A stretch of 64,000 nucleotides of DNA from Dyadobacter diqingensis. Its GTDB lineage: Bacteria; Bacteroidota; Bacteroidia; Cytophagales; Spirosomataceae. Numbering within the stretch: the first letter of the stretch is position 1; each line of letters begins with the position of its first letter. The stretch is taken from NCBI RefSeq assembly GCF_024220585.1, contig NZ_JAMXKF010000007.1, forward strand, positions 56,775 to 120,774. Reading direction: 5' to 3'. Under the pieces are notes generated by a model. That model saw only the letters and a list, made by a program, of their open reading frames with translations, did no database searches and had not been told where the DNA came from. This document shows positions 1-9,173 of this stretch, piece by piece. A program made the translations under genes and the position numbers.

Positions 1-194
1 CCCTAGTTTATATTCACCAATTAACCCTTTTTACACATTTGTTATATATGACCTAACCAAAAAAAGAAGGTTGATGATGTTTGCACCATCACCAACCTGA
101 TCCATTATCCCCAACACGAATGTCATCCGCTTCCAACGGATGGAGGATTTGTTTTGCCCATTTTTCCATGTTAAACAAAACTTAAAGTAAAGTT
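1..194. other. Leader region upstream of the first susC
   Basis: No gene is visible in these 194 bases. An imperfect inverted repeat lies at about 69-97 (arms GGTTG and CAACC with partly pairing GATG/CATC inside). It lacks a T-run, so it is not an obvious terminator. No convincing TTTG/TAnnTTTG promoter pair was found. The segment probably carries the untranslated leader of the downstream SusC gene. Confidence 0.3.
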
Positions 195-3100
195 ATGAAA
201 AAAATGTATCCTAACTATGCTCATTGGCAGATCATTATGAGATTCAGTTGTACGCAACTCATCATTGCAGCACTGCTTTCAACTATTTCCATGGCACGCG
301 TCAGCGAAGCCCAGGAGGTGTTGAACAACCGTGTTACAATACAAATGCAGAATCAGGATGTACGTAAAGTGCTGACTACGATCGAGGAACAGGCAAAAGT
401 AAAATTCCTGTACAGTTCAAGTCTTATTAAGGCGGAGAGAAAAATATCGGTCAACCTTCAGCAGCAACAGCTTGGTGAGGCATTAAAAATAATTCTGAAT
501 CCGCTTAACCTTTCTTATGAAGTTTCCGGCAAACAAATTGTACTGAAACGCATTAAGCTGGAAACGGAAAATCTGGAACCTCAGAAATTCAAAAACCCGG
601 CCGTTGACCGTACCATTTCAGGAACTGTTACGGATGGCTCCGGTGCGGGCCTGCCAGGTGTTTCCGTTATTGTAAAAGGAACTTCACGCGGGACCAATAC
701 CGGCGCTGATGGGAATTACAAAATCGACACGCCAGATGGTAACATTATCTTGACGTTCAGCTTTGTAGGTTTCAGTTCAAAAGATGTGGAGATCTCCGCA
801 GGCCAAACCACGGCGAACGTAACACTAACGACCGATGAAAAACTGCTGAGCGAGGTAGTCGTTGTAGGTTATGGTACGGCCAGAAAAAAGGATTTGACGG
901 GTGCCGTTTCTGTTGTAAAAGTGGCAGAATTAACCGAGCAGCCTAACTCAAACCTTGCCAACCAGTTACAGGGACGTGCTTCCGGGGTAACCGTTTTGAC
1001 GTCAGGACAACCAGGACAGGCGCCTCAGGTTCGTATCCGCGGTATTAACTCATTTGGAAATAATACACCTCTTTACGTAGTCGACGGTGTACCTACACAG
1101 GATATCAACAATCTTAACCCAAATGACGTTGCAACCATGCAGGTGTTGAAAGATGCGGGTTCTGCTTCTATTTATGGTTCTCGTGCATCCAATGGTGTTG
1201 TGGTTATCACTACAAAACGTGGTTCAGGTAAAGTGAAGGTGAACTACGACATGTATTATGGTACGCAGGTTGTAAGAAAAGGGAATGTATACGACATCCT
1301 TTCCTCTCAGGGAATGGCCGATCTTAAATTTCTTGCGCTTAAAAACTCCGGCGTTACCATCAACGATCCACAATACGGAAATGGCGCAACACCAGTTTTG
1401 CCAGACTACATCGTACCAACAGGTATGAAAGAAGGATCCGTTGATCTTTCCAAATATTATGTAAACCCGAATTACACCGATAAAGCCGATATGGATTCGT
1501 TTTACCGTATCGTAAAAGCGAACAAGCAAGGAACAGACTGGTTTCATGAAGTATTCAAAAATGCTCCTACGCAAAGTCATAATCTTTCTGTAAGTGGCGG
1601 TGGTGCTGACGGTGGATATTTCTTCTCTTTCAGCCATTTCAACCAGCAGGGAAACTTGAAGAATACTTACCTGAAACGTTATACCCTTCGTTCCAACAGC
1701 CAGTACAATGTAAGCAAACACATCCGCGTGGGTGAAAATGTCATTTTGCAATTGGTTGATAACCCAAGAACTGACATTTTGCAGGAAGGCGGCGGAATCG
1801 GGATGGCTTATCGTATGCAGCCGATTATTCCGGTTTACGACGTTCAGGGAAACTATGCAGGCTCCTTCGGAAGCGGGTTGGGTAACGCAAAAAACCCGGT
1901 TGCGATCCGTGACCGCGCCCGTAACAACAAAGGTCTTTCCAACGGTGTTTTCGGAAATATGTTTGCCGAAATCGACTTCCTGAAAGACTTCACAGTTCGC
2001 TCTAATTTCGGAGGTAGTTATTACTCTCAAAGAGGAAACTCTTTCAGCTATCCTGAATGGGAAAATGCGGAAAACACAACCACAAACTCCTACACAGAGT
2101 ATACCAACACGGGTTTTAACTGGACATGGACCAACACGATTTCTTACGAACATTCTTTCAACGATAAACACTCTATCAAAGTCCTTGCAGGAACGGAGGC
2201 CTATAACAATTCAGGCAGAGAAGTGGGTGGTACCTCTCAGAGTTATTTCTCTTTTGATCCTAACTACACAATTCTTTCTACGGGATCAGGTACGCCAACA
2301 AATTACAGCGCCAAATTTGCGGATGCTTTATTCTCTTACATCGGACGCGTTGACTACAATTTCAGAGATCGTTATTTGTTAAGTGGTACAATCCGTCGTG
2401 ATGGTTCTTCCCGTTTCACGAATCAGTTCGGATGGTTCCCGGCTGTCAGTGCAGGATGGAGAATCAAGGAAGAAAACTTCATGAAAGGTATTGACTGGAT
2501 TACTGACTTGAAAATTCGCGGGGGTTATGGTATCATGGGAAACCAGTTTAACGTAAACCCATCTAACGCTTTCACTACTTTCGGATTAAACAGAAGCAAT
2601 TCTTTCTATGATATCAAAGGAACTGGCAACAGCACCGTACAAGGATTTCAGAGAACCCGTGTAGGAAACCCGAATGCAAAATGGGAAAGTAACATCAACT
2701 CGAATATCGGTATTGATGCGACGTTATTTAACGGTGCGGTTGACCTTACTATTGACTACTACCAGAAAAATATCAACGACCTGCTATTCTCTCCTGAACT
2801 TGCCGGAACAGTTGGACAAGGAACTGCACCAGCCGTTAATATTGGAAAAATGGCCAACAAGGGTATTGACATGTCAGTTTACGCAGAGAAAAACATTACG
2901 AAAAATTTCAAGCTAAATGCGACTGTTACCCTGACGACCTACAACAACGAAATCAAAAAAATCACCGACGGTGCCACTTATTTTGATCAGGAAGGCCGTC
3001 GATTTAATGGTAGCAACATTATCCGTAATGCAGTGGGCCACTCGATCGGTCAGTTCTTTGGCTACAAAATCGATGGTTTCTGGAACTCGCAACAGGATAT

Positions 3101-3764
3101 CGACAAAGCTAACGCAAGCGCTATCGAAAGATCAGGCAACGCTGATGCGGTATACCAAAATGAAGTTAAAGTGGGTCGTTTCCGTTATGCAGACATCAAC
3201 GGCGACGGAATTATCACATCTGATGACAGAACTTTCCTTGGCAATCCTAGTCCAAAATTCAGCTACGGCTTGAATATCGGAGGTAACTACAAAAACTTCG
3301 ATTTTGGTATTTTCTTCTACGGTGTGCAGGGTAACGAAATCTGGAACAACCTTAAATGGTGGAATGACTTCTATACCAACTTCCAGGGTGCAAAAAGCAA
3401 CACAGCGTTGTATGATTCATGGAGACCTGATCACATGAACGCTACTGCTCCGATTCAGGAGAATACTGGTTCATTCAGTACCACCAACGTTCCAAACTCT
3501 TACTATGTAGAAAAAGGATCATACCTGCGTGCAAAGAATGCTCAGCTGGGTTATACATTACCAAAAAGCTTGACGCACAGCCTAAAAATCGAGAAACTGC
3601 GTGTTTACGTACAAACTGCGAACCTGTTTACAATCACAAAATACTCAGGTCCGGATCCGGAAGTTGGACAAAGCCAGGTTGATGGTTCCACAGCATTTGG
3701 TCTTGATGAAGGTGTTTATCCTAACACACGTCAATTCATCATTGGCCTAAATCTGACATTCTAA
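195..3764 (+). CDS. SusC/RagA-family TonB-dependent receptor with N-terminal STN domain
   Basis: Outer-membrane beta-barrel transporter that, with its SusD partner, imports oligosaccharides or other large nutrients using TonB energy. The 1189-residue protein shows a signal peptide ending near the AQ at residues 39-40, and an STN (secretin/TonB short N-terminal) domain at about 45-120. A carboxypeptidase-regulatory-like domain follows at about 140-215, with the conserved VVVGYGT stretch near 222. The plug domain contains RIRGINSFG and YVVDGVP, and a long barrel ends in an aromatic residue (LNLTF), as outer-membrane proteins do. The susD gene follows after 26 bases, so the two are surely co-transcribed. 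STN domains usually mean control by a FecR-type anti-sigma factor, but no sigma/FecR pair lies next to it. The substrate cannot be told from sequence. Confidence 0.95.
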   Translation: MKKMYPNYAHWQIIMRFSCTQLIIAALLSTISMARVSEAQEVLNNRVTIQMQNQDVRKVLTTIEEQAKVKFLYSSSLIKAERKISVNLQQQQLGEALKIILNPLNLSYEVSGKQIVLKRIKLETENLEPQKFKNPAVDRTISGTVTDGSGAGLPGVSVIVKGTSRGTNTGADGNYKIDTPDGNIILTFSFVGFSSKDVEISAGQTTANVTLTTDEKLLSEVVVVGYGTARKKDLTGAVSVVKVAELTEQPNSNLANQLQGRASGVTVLTSGQPGQAPQVRIRGINSFGNNTPLYVVDGVPTQDINNLNPNDVATMQVLKDAGSASIYGSRASNGVVVITTKRGSGKVKVNYDMYYGTQVVRKGNVYDILSSQGMADLKFLALKNSGVTINDPQYGNGATPVLPDYIVPTGMKEGSVDLSKYYVNPNYTDKADMDSFYRIVKANKQGTDWFHEVFKNAPTQSHNLSVSGGGADGGYFFSFSHFNQQGNLKNTYLKRYTLRSNSQYNVSKHIRVGENVILQLVDNPRTDILQEGGGIGMAYRMQPIIPVYDVQGNYAGSFGSGLGNAKNPVAIRDRARNNKGLSNGVFGNMFAEIDFLKDFTVRSNFGGSYYSQRGNSFSYPEWENAENTTTNSYTEYTNTGFNWTWTNTISYEHSFNDKHSIKVLAGTEAYNNSGREVGGTSQSYFSFDPNYTILSTGSGTPTNYSAKFADALFSYIGRVDYNFRDRYLLSGTIRRDGSSRFTNQFGWFPAVSAGWRIKEENFMKGIDWITDLKIRGGYGIMGNQFNVNPSNAFTTFGLNRSNSFYDIKGTGNSTVQGFQRTRVGNPNAKWESNINSNIGIDATLFNGAVDLTIDYYQKNINDLLFSPELAGTVGQGTAPAVNIGKMANKGIDMSVYAEKNITKNFKLNATVTLTTYNNEIKKITDGATYFDQEGRRFNGSNIIRNAVGHSIGQFFGYKIDGFWNSQQDIDKANASAIERSGNADAVYQNEVKVGRFRYADINGDGIITSDDRTFLGNPSPKFSYGLNIGGNYKNFDFGIFFYGVQGNEIWNNLKWWNDFYTNFQGAKSNTALYDSWRPDHMNATAPIQENTGSFSTTNVPNSYYVEKGSYLRAKNAQLGYTLPKSLTHSLKIEKLRVYVQTANLFTITKYSGPDPEVGQSQVDGSTAFGLDEGVYPNTRQFIIGLNLTF

Positions 3765-3790
3765 TAACTGTATCCTTAAACAGAAAAGAG

Positions 3791-5569
3791 ATGAAAAAAT
3801 TAAGATTTTCCAAAATAGCTTTAGTAGTTGCTTTCGGTCTGCTTTCGTACGCATGTCAGGACAGTTTTTTAGAAAAACCAGCGTTAGGCGCGCTTAGTGA
3901 CGCACAATTAAGTACAAAAGCGGGTGTTGATGGGCTTCTCATCGGCGCATATGCCGCACTGGACGGAAACGGAGTGGGCGCAGCAAGCGCATGGGACGCA
4001 GCGGCAGACAACTGGATTTACGGAAGTATTGCCGGTGGTGATGCAAAAAAAGGCAGTGATGGTGCCGATCAGCCAGGTATCAACTCGATTATGATTTACA
4101 GTCATGGCCCTAGTAATGGTTTCTTTAACAGTAAATGGAAAGCCGTTTATGAGGGAATTAACCGGGCAAACACCGTTTTGAAATTCGTTCCGCTTGTTAC
4201 TTCAGGTATTACCGATGCCGAAAAAGTAAGCTTCACGGCTCAGGCACGTTTCCTGCGTGGACATTATTATTTCGAATTGAAAAAAATGTTCAACATGGTG
4301 CCCTGGGTTGATGAAAAGACAGTGGACCCTGCGGCTGTTAAAAACGATGTAGACATTTGGCCAAATATTGAAGCAGACTTTAAATTTGCGATGGAAAACC
4401 TTCCTGCGACGCAGGCCGAGGTTGGAAGGGTGAATAAGTGGGCTGCCGCTACTTACCTGGGCAAGGCCTATCTGTTTGAGAAAAAATTCACAGAAGCAAA
4501 AGGAATTTTTGATCAGGTGATCAGTTCAGGTACTACCAGCAATGGACTTAAATATGAGTTGCTGCCACAGTATCAGGATAATTTTGACGCCGCCAAGAAA
4601 AACCTTGCAGAATCGGTTTTTGCAGTACAAATGGCTGCCAATGATGGAACAAACACGATCGACAACGCCAACACCGGAGGTATGCTGAATTTTCCGTATA
4701 ACTCCCCTTTCCGTTGCTGTGGATTTTATCAGCCAAGTCTTGACCTGGCCAATTCTTTCCAGACAGACGCAAGCGGACTTCCTTTGGTTGATAACTACAA
4801 TGCTTCAACGTTGAAAAACGATATGGGTATCAAATCTGATGCAACCTACACGCCGGACGGAACCGTTGCCCTGGATCCACGTATCGACTGGACAGTTGGA
4901 CGCCGTGGCATTCCTTTCCTTGATTGGGGAAATCACCCGGGTCAGGCATGGATTCGTGACCAGGGATATGCCGGTCCGTATTCTCCAAAGAAAAACATGT
5001 ACTATCAGGCAACACAGGACAAATACTCAGATCAGCACTCCTGGGCACCCGGAACGGCAATTAACGTTCAGGTTATTCGTTTTGCTGATGTTTTGCTGAT
5101 GGCGGCAGAAGCTGAGGCTCAGGCTGGAAGTCTTGAAAAAGCACAGGAATATGTAAACAAGGTTCGTGCGCGTGCTGCAAAACCAGAAAGCTGGGTTTAC
5201 ACTTATGCTGACCCTTCAAAACCAATGGCAGGGTACACTAAAACACCCGCCAGCAATTACAAAATTGCGATTTATCCTGCGGGAGCTTTTGCTGCAAAAG
5301 GTAAGGACGGAGCACTTAAAGCAATCTATTTTGAGCGCAAAATTGAACTTGCAATGGAAGGACACCGTTTCTTCGACTTATCGCGTTGGGGCGTTGCTGA
5401 GCAAACACTTAATGCTTACGTGACTTTCGAAAGCAAAATCACACCTGATGTCAGTGGTGGAAAGTTTCTTAAAAACAGAAACGAATATTTCCCGATTCCA
5501 CAAACACAGATTGATTTAAGTACCAGAAACGGCGTTTCTTCACTGAAACAAAATCCAGGATATCAATAA
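3791..5569 (+). CDS. SusD/RagB-family nutrient-binding outer-membrane lipoprotein
   Basis: Surface lipoprotein that forms the lid over its SusC partner and binds substrate. The 592-residue sequence opens with a lipoprotein signal peptide (LLSYAC, lipidated Cys22). It then shows the usual SusD hallmarks: an alpha-helical TPR-like N-terminal half with FLRGHYYFELKKMF, and a C-terminal part with RFADVLLMAAEAEAQAG, FERKIELAMEGHRFFDL and the closing YFPIPQTQID. It starts 26 bases after the SusC gene and is followed by an intrinsic terminator at 5591-5617, which closes the susCD transcription unit. It has normal family length and no sign of damage. Confidence 0.95.
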   Translation: MKKLRFSKIALVVAFGLLSYACQDSFLEKPALGALSDAQLSTKAGVDGLLIGAYAALDGNGVGAASAWDAAADNWIYGSIAGGDAKKGSDGADQPGINSIMIYSHGPSNGFFNSKWKAVYEGINRANTVLKFVPLVTSGITDAEKVSFTAQARFLRGHYYFELKKMFNMVPWVDEKTVDPAAVKNDVDIWPNIEADFKFAMENLPATQAEVGRVNKWAAATYLGKAYLFEKKFTEAKGIFDQVISSGTTSNGLKYELLPQYQDNFDAAKKNLAESVFAVQMAANDGTNTIDNANTGGMLNFPYNSPFRCCGFYQPSLDLANSFQTDASGLPLVDNYNASTLKNDMGIKSDATYTPDGTVALDPRIDWTVGRRGIPFLDWGNHPGQAWIRDQGYAGPYSPKKNMYYQATQDKYSDQHSWAPGTAINVQVIRFADVLLMAAEAEAQAGSLEKAQEYVNKVRARAAKPESWVYTYADPSKPMAGYTKTPASNYKIAIYPAGAFAAKGKDGALKAIYFERKIELAMEGHRFFDLSRWGVAEQTLNAYVTFESKITPDVSGGKFLKNRNEYFPIPQTQIDLSTRNGVSSLKQNPGYQ

Positions 5570-5590
5570 CAAACTATAATCCGCAAAAAA

Positions 5591-5617
5591 GAGGCAGTTT
5601 CGCGACTGCCTCTTTTT
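5591..5617 (+). terminator. Intrinsic terminator after susCD
   Basis: Perfect 8-bp stem GAGGCAGT/ACTGCCTC (5591-5598 with 5605-5612), loop TTCGCG, then TTTTT at 5613-5617. It sits 22 bases after the susD stop codon. It also decides the start of the next gene: a TTG at 5616 would lie inside the T-run. Confidence 0.85.
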
Positions 5618-5645
5618 GTTTATCATTGACGAAATAACCCAAGTT

Positions 5646-7205
5646 ATGCGCCCGAAAAACCGACATTTTAAACACATCGGGGTATTTTTTTCTCTCATTT
5701 GCTGCGTCTCATTCATTAGCTGTAATGCTAAAACCGGAGATGAACCAAATGAATTGACCGGCGAACTGGCAGAAGGACAAAAACTGGCGGGCAAATATTG
5801 CAGTACCTGCCATTTACCGGTTGAACCTGAACTCTTGGATAAGGAAACCTGGAAAAATCAGGTTTTACCTGCCATGGCCAAACAACTGGGATTAGAAGTC
5901 TGGCAAAATAATCACTATTTCCAAAATGAGCGGTCGGCAATTTCACAAAGCGACTGGTTTAAAATCGTAGCCTATTACGATTCTCTGGCACCTGTTAGTC
6001 TCCCGCAAACGGTTGCACCAGTGAAACCGATTCATGACTGGTCAATATTTTCATTAAAAACACCTCCGAAAGACACTGATTTTATTGCTACTACTACGCT
6101 CGTTGCCATTAACAAAACCGATCAGCACATTTATACCAGCAGTGCCGAAAACCCGGATTTGGTTAAATGGGATAAGAACTTCAAATCATCGGTCGCGGCA
6201 AAACTGCCATCACCAGCCGTAGATATCCATTTTTCAGACACACACCACCTCATCACCTCCATAGGCGAAATGAAAGCGGTTGATTTGGCTGGCGGGGCAT
6301 TGTTACAATTCGATAAACAAAAGGGGGAAATTCCAACGAAACCCATCACTTCTGACCTGATCCGGCCTATACAAACTGCAACCGGAGATTTTAACAAGGA
6401 TGGTCTGGCTGACTACATAGTTTGCAGCTTCGGCCACAACAAAGGCGGGCTTTATCTGATCAAACAATTGGCTGATAAAACATTCGAAAAAACAGCCATC
6501 AGAGAGGTTGCCGGCGCAACGCAGGCTATCACCGGCGATTTTAACCACGATGGCTGGACCGACATCATGGCTTTATTTGCCCATGCCGATGAAGGAATCT
6601 GGTTATTTCTCAATAATCAGAAAGGTGGATTTGAAACAAAAAACATACTGCGTTTTCCACCTGTGTACGGATCAAGCAGCTTTCAGCTGGTTGATGTAAA
6701 CAAAGACGGCAAACCGGATATTGTGTATACGGCCGGCGACAACAGCGACTATTCCAGAATCCTGAAACCTTACCACGGCTTGTATATTTTCCTCAACAAG
6801 GGGGATTTAATTAACGCAGATTTTCGGTTTGAAAAGACCTTCTTCTACCCCATCAACGGTGCTACCAAAGTTATCGCAAAGGATTTCGATCTCGATGGTG
6901 ATATTGATTTTGCAACCATCGCATTCTTCGCTGATTTTGAAAAAAATTCCTCTGAGAGTTTCCTCTACTTTGAGCAAAACAATGCAAAACCATTCCCAAA
7001 CTTCATTCCTCACGCTATTCCTGTCAGCCAATACGGACGCTGGATCTGCATGGATGCAAATGATCTCGATGGAGACGGGGATACAGATATCGTGTTGGGA
7101 AATTATGCCAAAGGCTTTTTAAATCAGGATTATTTCAAACCCAGCTGGAATATGCATCTACCTTTCTTGATTTTAGAAAACAAGAAAATAATGGTTAATT
7201 ATTAA
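5646..7205 (+). CDS. FG-GAP/VCBS-repeat lipoprotein with one CxxCH haem-binding motif
   Basis: A predicted surface or periplasmic lipoprotein of 519 residues. The ATG at 5646 is preferred because the upstream TTG at 5616 lies in the terminator. From the ATG a lipoprotein signal is seen (lipobox VSFISC, Cys26). Next comes a single CSTCH motif (Cys52, Cys55, His56) in a short cytochrome-c-like segment that resembles the N-terminus of other Bacteroidota VCBS proteins. At least five Ca-binding type FG-GAP/VCBS repeats follow, including FNKDGLADY, FNHDGWTDI, VNKDGKPDI, FDLDGDIDF and DLDGDGDTDI, which fits a beta-propeller. Its place after susCD suggests a linked role, perhaps ligand binding or redox chemistry at the cell surface, but that is inference. 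No catalytic domain was recognised. Confidence 0.8.
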   Translation: MRPKNRHFKHIGVFFSLICCVSFISCNAKTGDEPNELTGELAEGQKLAGKYCSTCHLPVEPELLDKETWKNQVLPAMAKQLGLEVWQNNHYFQNERSAISQSDWFKIVAYYDSLAPVSLPQTVAPVKPIHDWSIFSLKTPPKDTDFIATTTLVAINKTDQHIYTSSAENPDLVKWDKNFKSSVAAKLPSPAVDIHFSDTHHLITSIGEMKAVDLAGGALLQFDKQKGEIPTKPITSDLIRPIQTATGDFNKDGLADYIVCSFGHNKGGLYLIKQLADKTFEKTAIREVAGATQAITGDFNHDGWTDIMALFAHADEGIWLFLNNQKGGFETKNILRFPPVYGSSSFQLVDVNKDGKPDIVYTAGDNSDYSRILKPYHGLYIFLNKGDLINADFRFEKTFFYPINGATKVIAKDFDLDGDIDFATIAFFADFEKNSSESFLYFEQNNAKPFPNFIPHAIPVSQYGRWICMDANDLDGDGDTDIVLGNYAKGFLNQDYFKPSWNMHLPFLILENKKIMVNY

Positions 7206-7226
7206 TGGTAAATGGTGAAGCCTGAG

Positions 7227-7259
7227 AGAGAAGTAAGCTTTTCAAAAGTTGACTTCTCT
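7227..7259. terminator. Hairpin between convergent genes (probable terminator)
   Basis: Arms AGAGAAGT (7227-7234) and ACTTCTCT (7252-7259) pair perfectly, and the inside (AGCTTTT/AAAAGTT) pairs nearly throughout. It lies between the FG-GAP gene and the convergent carboxypeptidase-regulatory-like gene. There is no long T-run, so termination is likely but not certain. The core GTCAACTTTTGAAAAG (minus strand) recurs at 51850-51865. Confidence 0.5.
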
Positions 7260-7329
7260 TGCAAATTACGACTACTGGCAACGCCGATTGACTATTGACT
7301 ATTGACCATTAACAACTGACAATTACCCA

Positions 7330-8469
7330 TTAAAAATCCCCCTTTTTCCAGTCAGCCGGAAGCAGTGTTGAATAGCGATCATTGCCCAGGTAACCGGCAA
7401 TTTCGAAGCCCATTGGCATTACCACCCAGCCTTGCGGCGTGATCACGCAATAACCCTGCGGGAATTTTAGCTGGGTATAAACATAGGGCATATCCGAATA
7501 CGGCGAACTTCCCCTTTTTTTCGTATAAAAAACTTCCAGCATCGTTTTGGACACAACCAGCCGTTCTGTCATCAGTTCTCCCGGACGGATCAGTCTGTTT
7601 CCAAGAATCGGTTCTATCCGGTTGTGGACATTATTGGCAATGCTGTTATAGCCATTCATGCTTCGTACAGATCGGAACATCCGCATAGAATCAGGAATCT
7701 CCTGATAAACCTTAAATCCTTCTTCCTGCAAACTATCCGCAACCATACTGGCAAGCAAATGTTTTAAAGAACCCTGATAAGCGATCTTCTGGTTAGTCCT
7801 CCATTGCTTTTTCTGAACGCTGTCTTTGGGTGTCAGCAATTCGAAACGCGTACTTCCACCGTATAAAACCCTTCCCTGATAATAATCGAAATCATCCAGG
7901 TCCTGATGAATTTTATACCCCAGCGCATTATTCTCAATGATCAGAGGCGCGGATGTTTGCGCACTCAAATGCCCGTTATCATCCAGTGAAATGCGTAATA
8001 CTTCCGGGTTCAGGATACGGCATTGTTTTGAAAAAGGTGTTTTTCCAAGTAATTCTCTCGTAATGATCGCCAGATGTTTTTCCCGTTTTTTATTCTTTTT
8101 GGAATAAATGGTAACTCCCGTCAATTGCATCCCTTCGATAAGCTTGAAATGCACCGTTTTTGCACCGGGCTGTTCAAACCGTAACGTTTGCTTCACCGTT
8201 TCATAACCCAAAAATGACACGGCCATTTCAATCGTACCGATCGTCAATCCGGATAATTTATAATTTCCGTTTTCATCGGCATTGGTTCCAATTGTAGAGT
8301 TATTGACAAATACGTTAGCAAAAGGAAGCGGTTTGCCGGTTTTTCCGTCTGTTACTTTCCCCGAAAGCACCACTGCACCACCTTGCTGCCCAAAAGAAAA
8401 AGAGGCGGTACCGACTAAAATACAGACTGAAAAAAGAAATTTCCGGAAAAAATTGGCGTAACGAAACAT
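7330..8469 (-). CDS. Carboxypeptidase-regulatory-like domain protein of unknown function
   Basis: A secreted or envelope protein of 379 residues when started at the ATG at 8469; this start gives a clean signal peptide (FFRKFLFSVCILVGTASFSF, then GQ). Residues about 34-115 form a carboxypeptidase-regulatory-like (Ig-fold) domain with the signatures SGKVTDGKTGKPLPFANVFV, GTNADENGNY and SFLGYE. The remaining roughly 260 residues match no family I can name; they contain no TonB plug, so this is not a receptor. It is transcribed alone, being separated from the upstream SusCD operon by the terminator at 8571-8610. The family is common in Bacteroidota, and the function is unknown. Confidence 0.75.
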   Translation of the reverse strand: MFRYANFFRKFLFSVCILVGTASFSFGQQGGAVVLSGKVTDGKTGKPLPFANVFVNNSTIGTNADENGNYKLSGLTIGTIEMAVSFLGYETVKQTLRFEQPGAKTVHFKLIEGMQLTGVTIYSKKNKKREKHLAIITRELLGKTPFSKQCRILNPEVLRISLDDNGHLSAQTSAPLIIENNALGYKIHQDLDDFDYYQGRVLYGGSTRFELLTPKDSVQKKQWRTNQKIAYQGSLKHLLASMVADSLQEEGFKVYQEIPDSMRMFRSVRSMNGYNSIANNVHNRIEPILGNRLIRPGELMTERLVVSKTMLEVFYTKKRGSSPYSDMPYVYTQLKFPQGYCVITPQGWVVMPMGFEIAGYLGNDRYSTLLPADWKKGDF

Positions 8470-8570
8470 TATTTGACGGATAACTAAGGGGTTAAAGGCT
8501 TTCAGCCTCAAAGATAAATGAGGAGTTTGGAATCTTCACCCTGATACTGCTAATGTTGCGGGTCTGTTGC

Positions 8571-8610
8571 AAAAGAAAATTCCGACCGGAAAATATTTCT
8601 CCGATCGGAA
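8571..8610 (-). terminator. Intrinsic terminator of the second SusCD operon (minus strand)
   Basis: On the minus strand the arms TTCCGATCGG and CCGGTCGGAA (plus-strand 8580-8589 and 8601-8610, one G-T pair) form a stem followed by TTTTCTTTT. It lies about 50 bases beyond the stop of the lipoprotein gene. Confidence 0.75.
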
Positions 8611-8662
8611 CGTCATCGTAGGTTGCCAGGAATTAATGATCGTTTCCGAGCTGATGCTCAGA

Positions 8663-9145
8663 TTATTTATTTGTTGTCAGCGTCGCCGATTTTTGGAGCG
8701 ATACCAGTCCGTTATCCGTTGTTATGGCAGCAAAGAAAATCCGGGTTGTCCCTTTGGTGTCCTGCGCCTGAACCGGAACCGTAAGCACATAACTTCTGAG
8801 CGTTGCATCATATTTTTGCGTCCCGGCCGGAATAGTAGCTACCAGCGTTTGGGTGCCGGTGGCCGTAGCCGCCCAATAAACTTTAAATTCTTTTACCGGA
8901 ATTTCTGAGTTAAACTCGATATTAAATGTCGTTGCAGCGCCTGCATCGACCGTTTGCCCGGTTACCACCGCACTGCTCGAAGTAGTCTGCCTGACGGTCC
9001 CCAGCCAGACGATCGAAACCTGGGCCACCTTTCCGACGCTTGTTGAAATGTCGCTGATCAGATCCGGCTCGTCATAACAGCCGGTCAGAAAAATGCTCAT
9101 GGATAAAACCAGGGAAACCAGTACTTTATATATCTTCTTTTTCAT
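8663..9145 (-). CDS. Small lipoprotein of a SusCD operon, function unknown
   Basis: A 160-residue lipoprotein starting at the ATG at 9145 (MKKKIYKVLV), with a clear lipobox FLTGC (Cys23). A longer reading from 9229 would overlap the upstream susD and has no signal peptide in place, so it was not used. The mature part is beta-rich (for example TTFNIEFNSEIPVKEFKVYW and RIFFAAITTDNGLVSL) and suggests an Ig- or fibronectin-like fold. It is the third gene of the susC-susD operon, starting 28 bases after susD. Such third genes often encode surface glycan-binding lipoproteins, but that role is inference here. Confidence 0.75.
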   Translation of the reverse strand: MKKKIYKVLVSLVLSMSIFLTGCYDEPDLISDISTSVGKVAQVSIVWLGTVRQTTSSSAVVTGQTVDAGAATTFNIEFNSEIPVKEFKVYWAATATGTQTLVATIPAGTQKYDATLRSYVLTVPVQAQDTKGTTRIFFAAITTDNGLVSLQKSATLTTNK

Positions 9146-9173
9146 GATAATTTGTCTTAAAACTTTCTGAAAA

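Noticed and set aside
1224..2171. A 315-codon open frame on the minus strand inside the first susC
   Set aside because: It is antisense to a clear SusC coding region, its product has no recognisable family or natural composition, and it has no promoter-like box.
5616..5645. Earlier TTG start for the FG-GAP lipoprotein
   Set aside because: It lies within the T-run of the susCD terminator, and the ATG at 5646 gives a normal lipoprotein signal.
8567..8908. A 113-codon plus-strand open frame
   Set aside because: It overlaps the terminator and the lipoprotein gene on the other strand, and the product is rich in Arg and lacks any motif.
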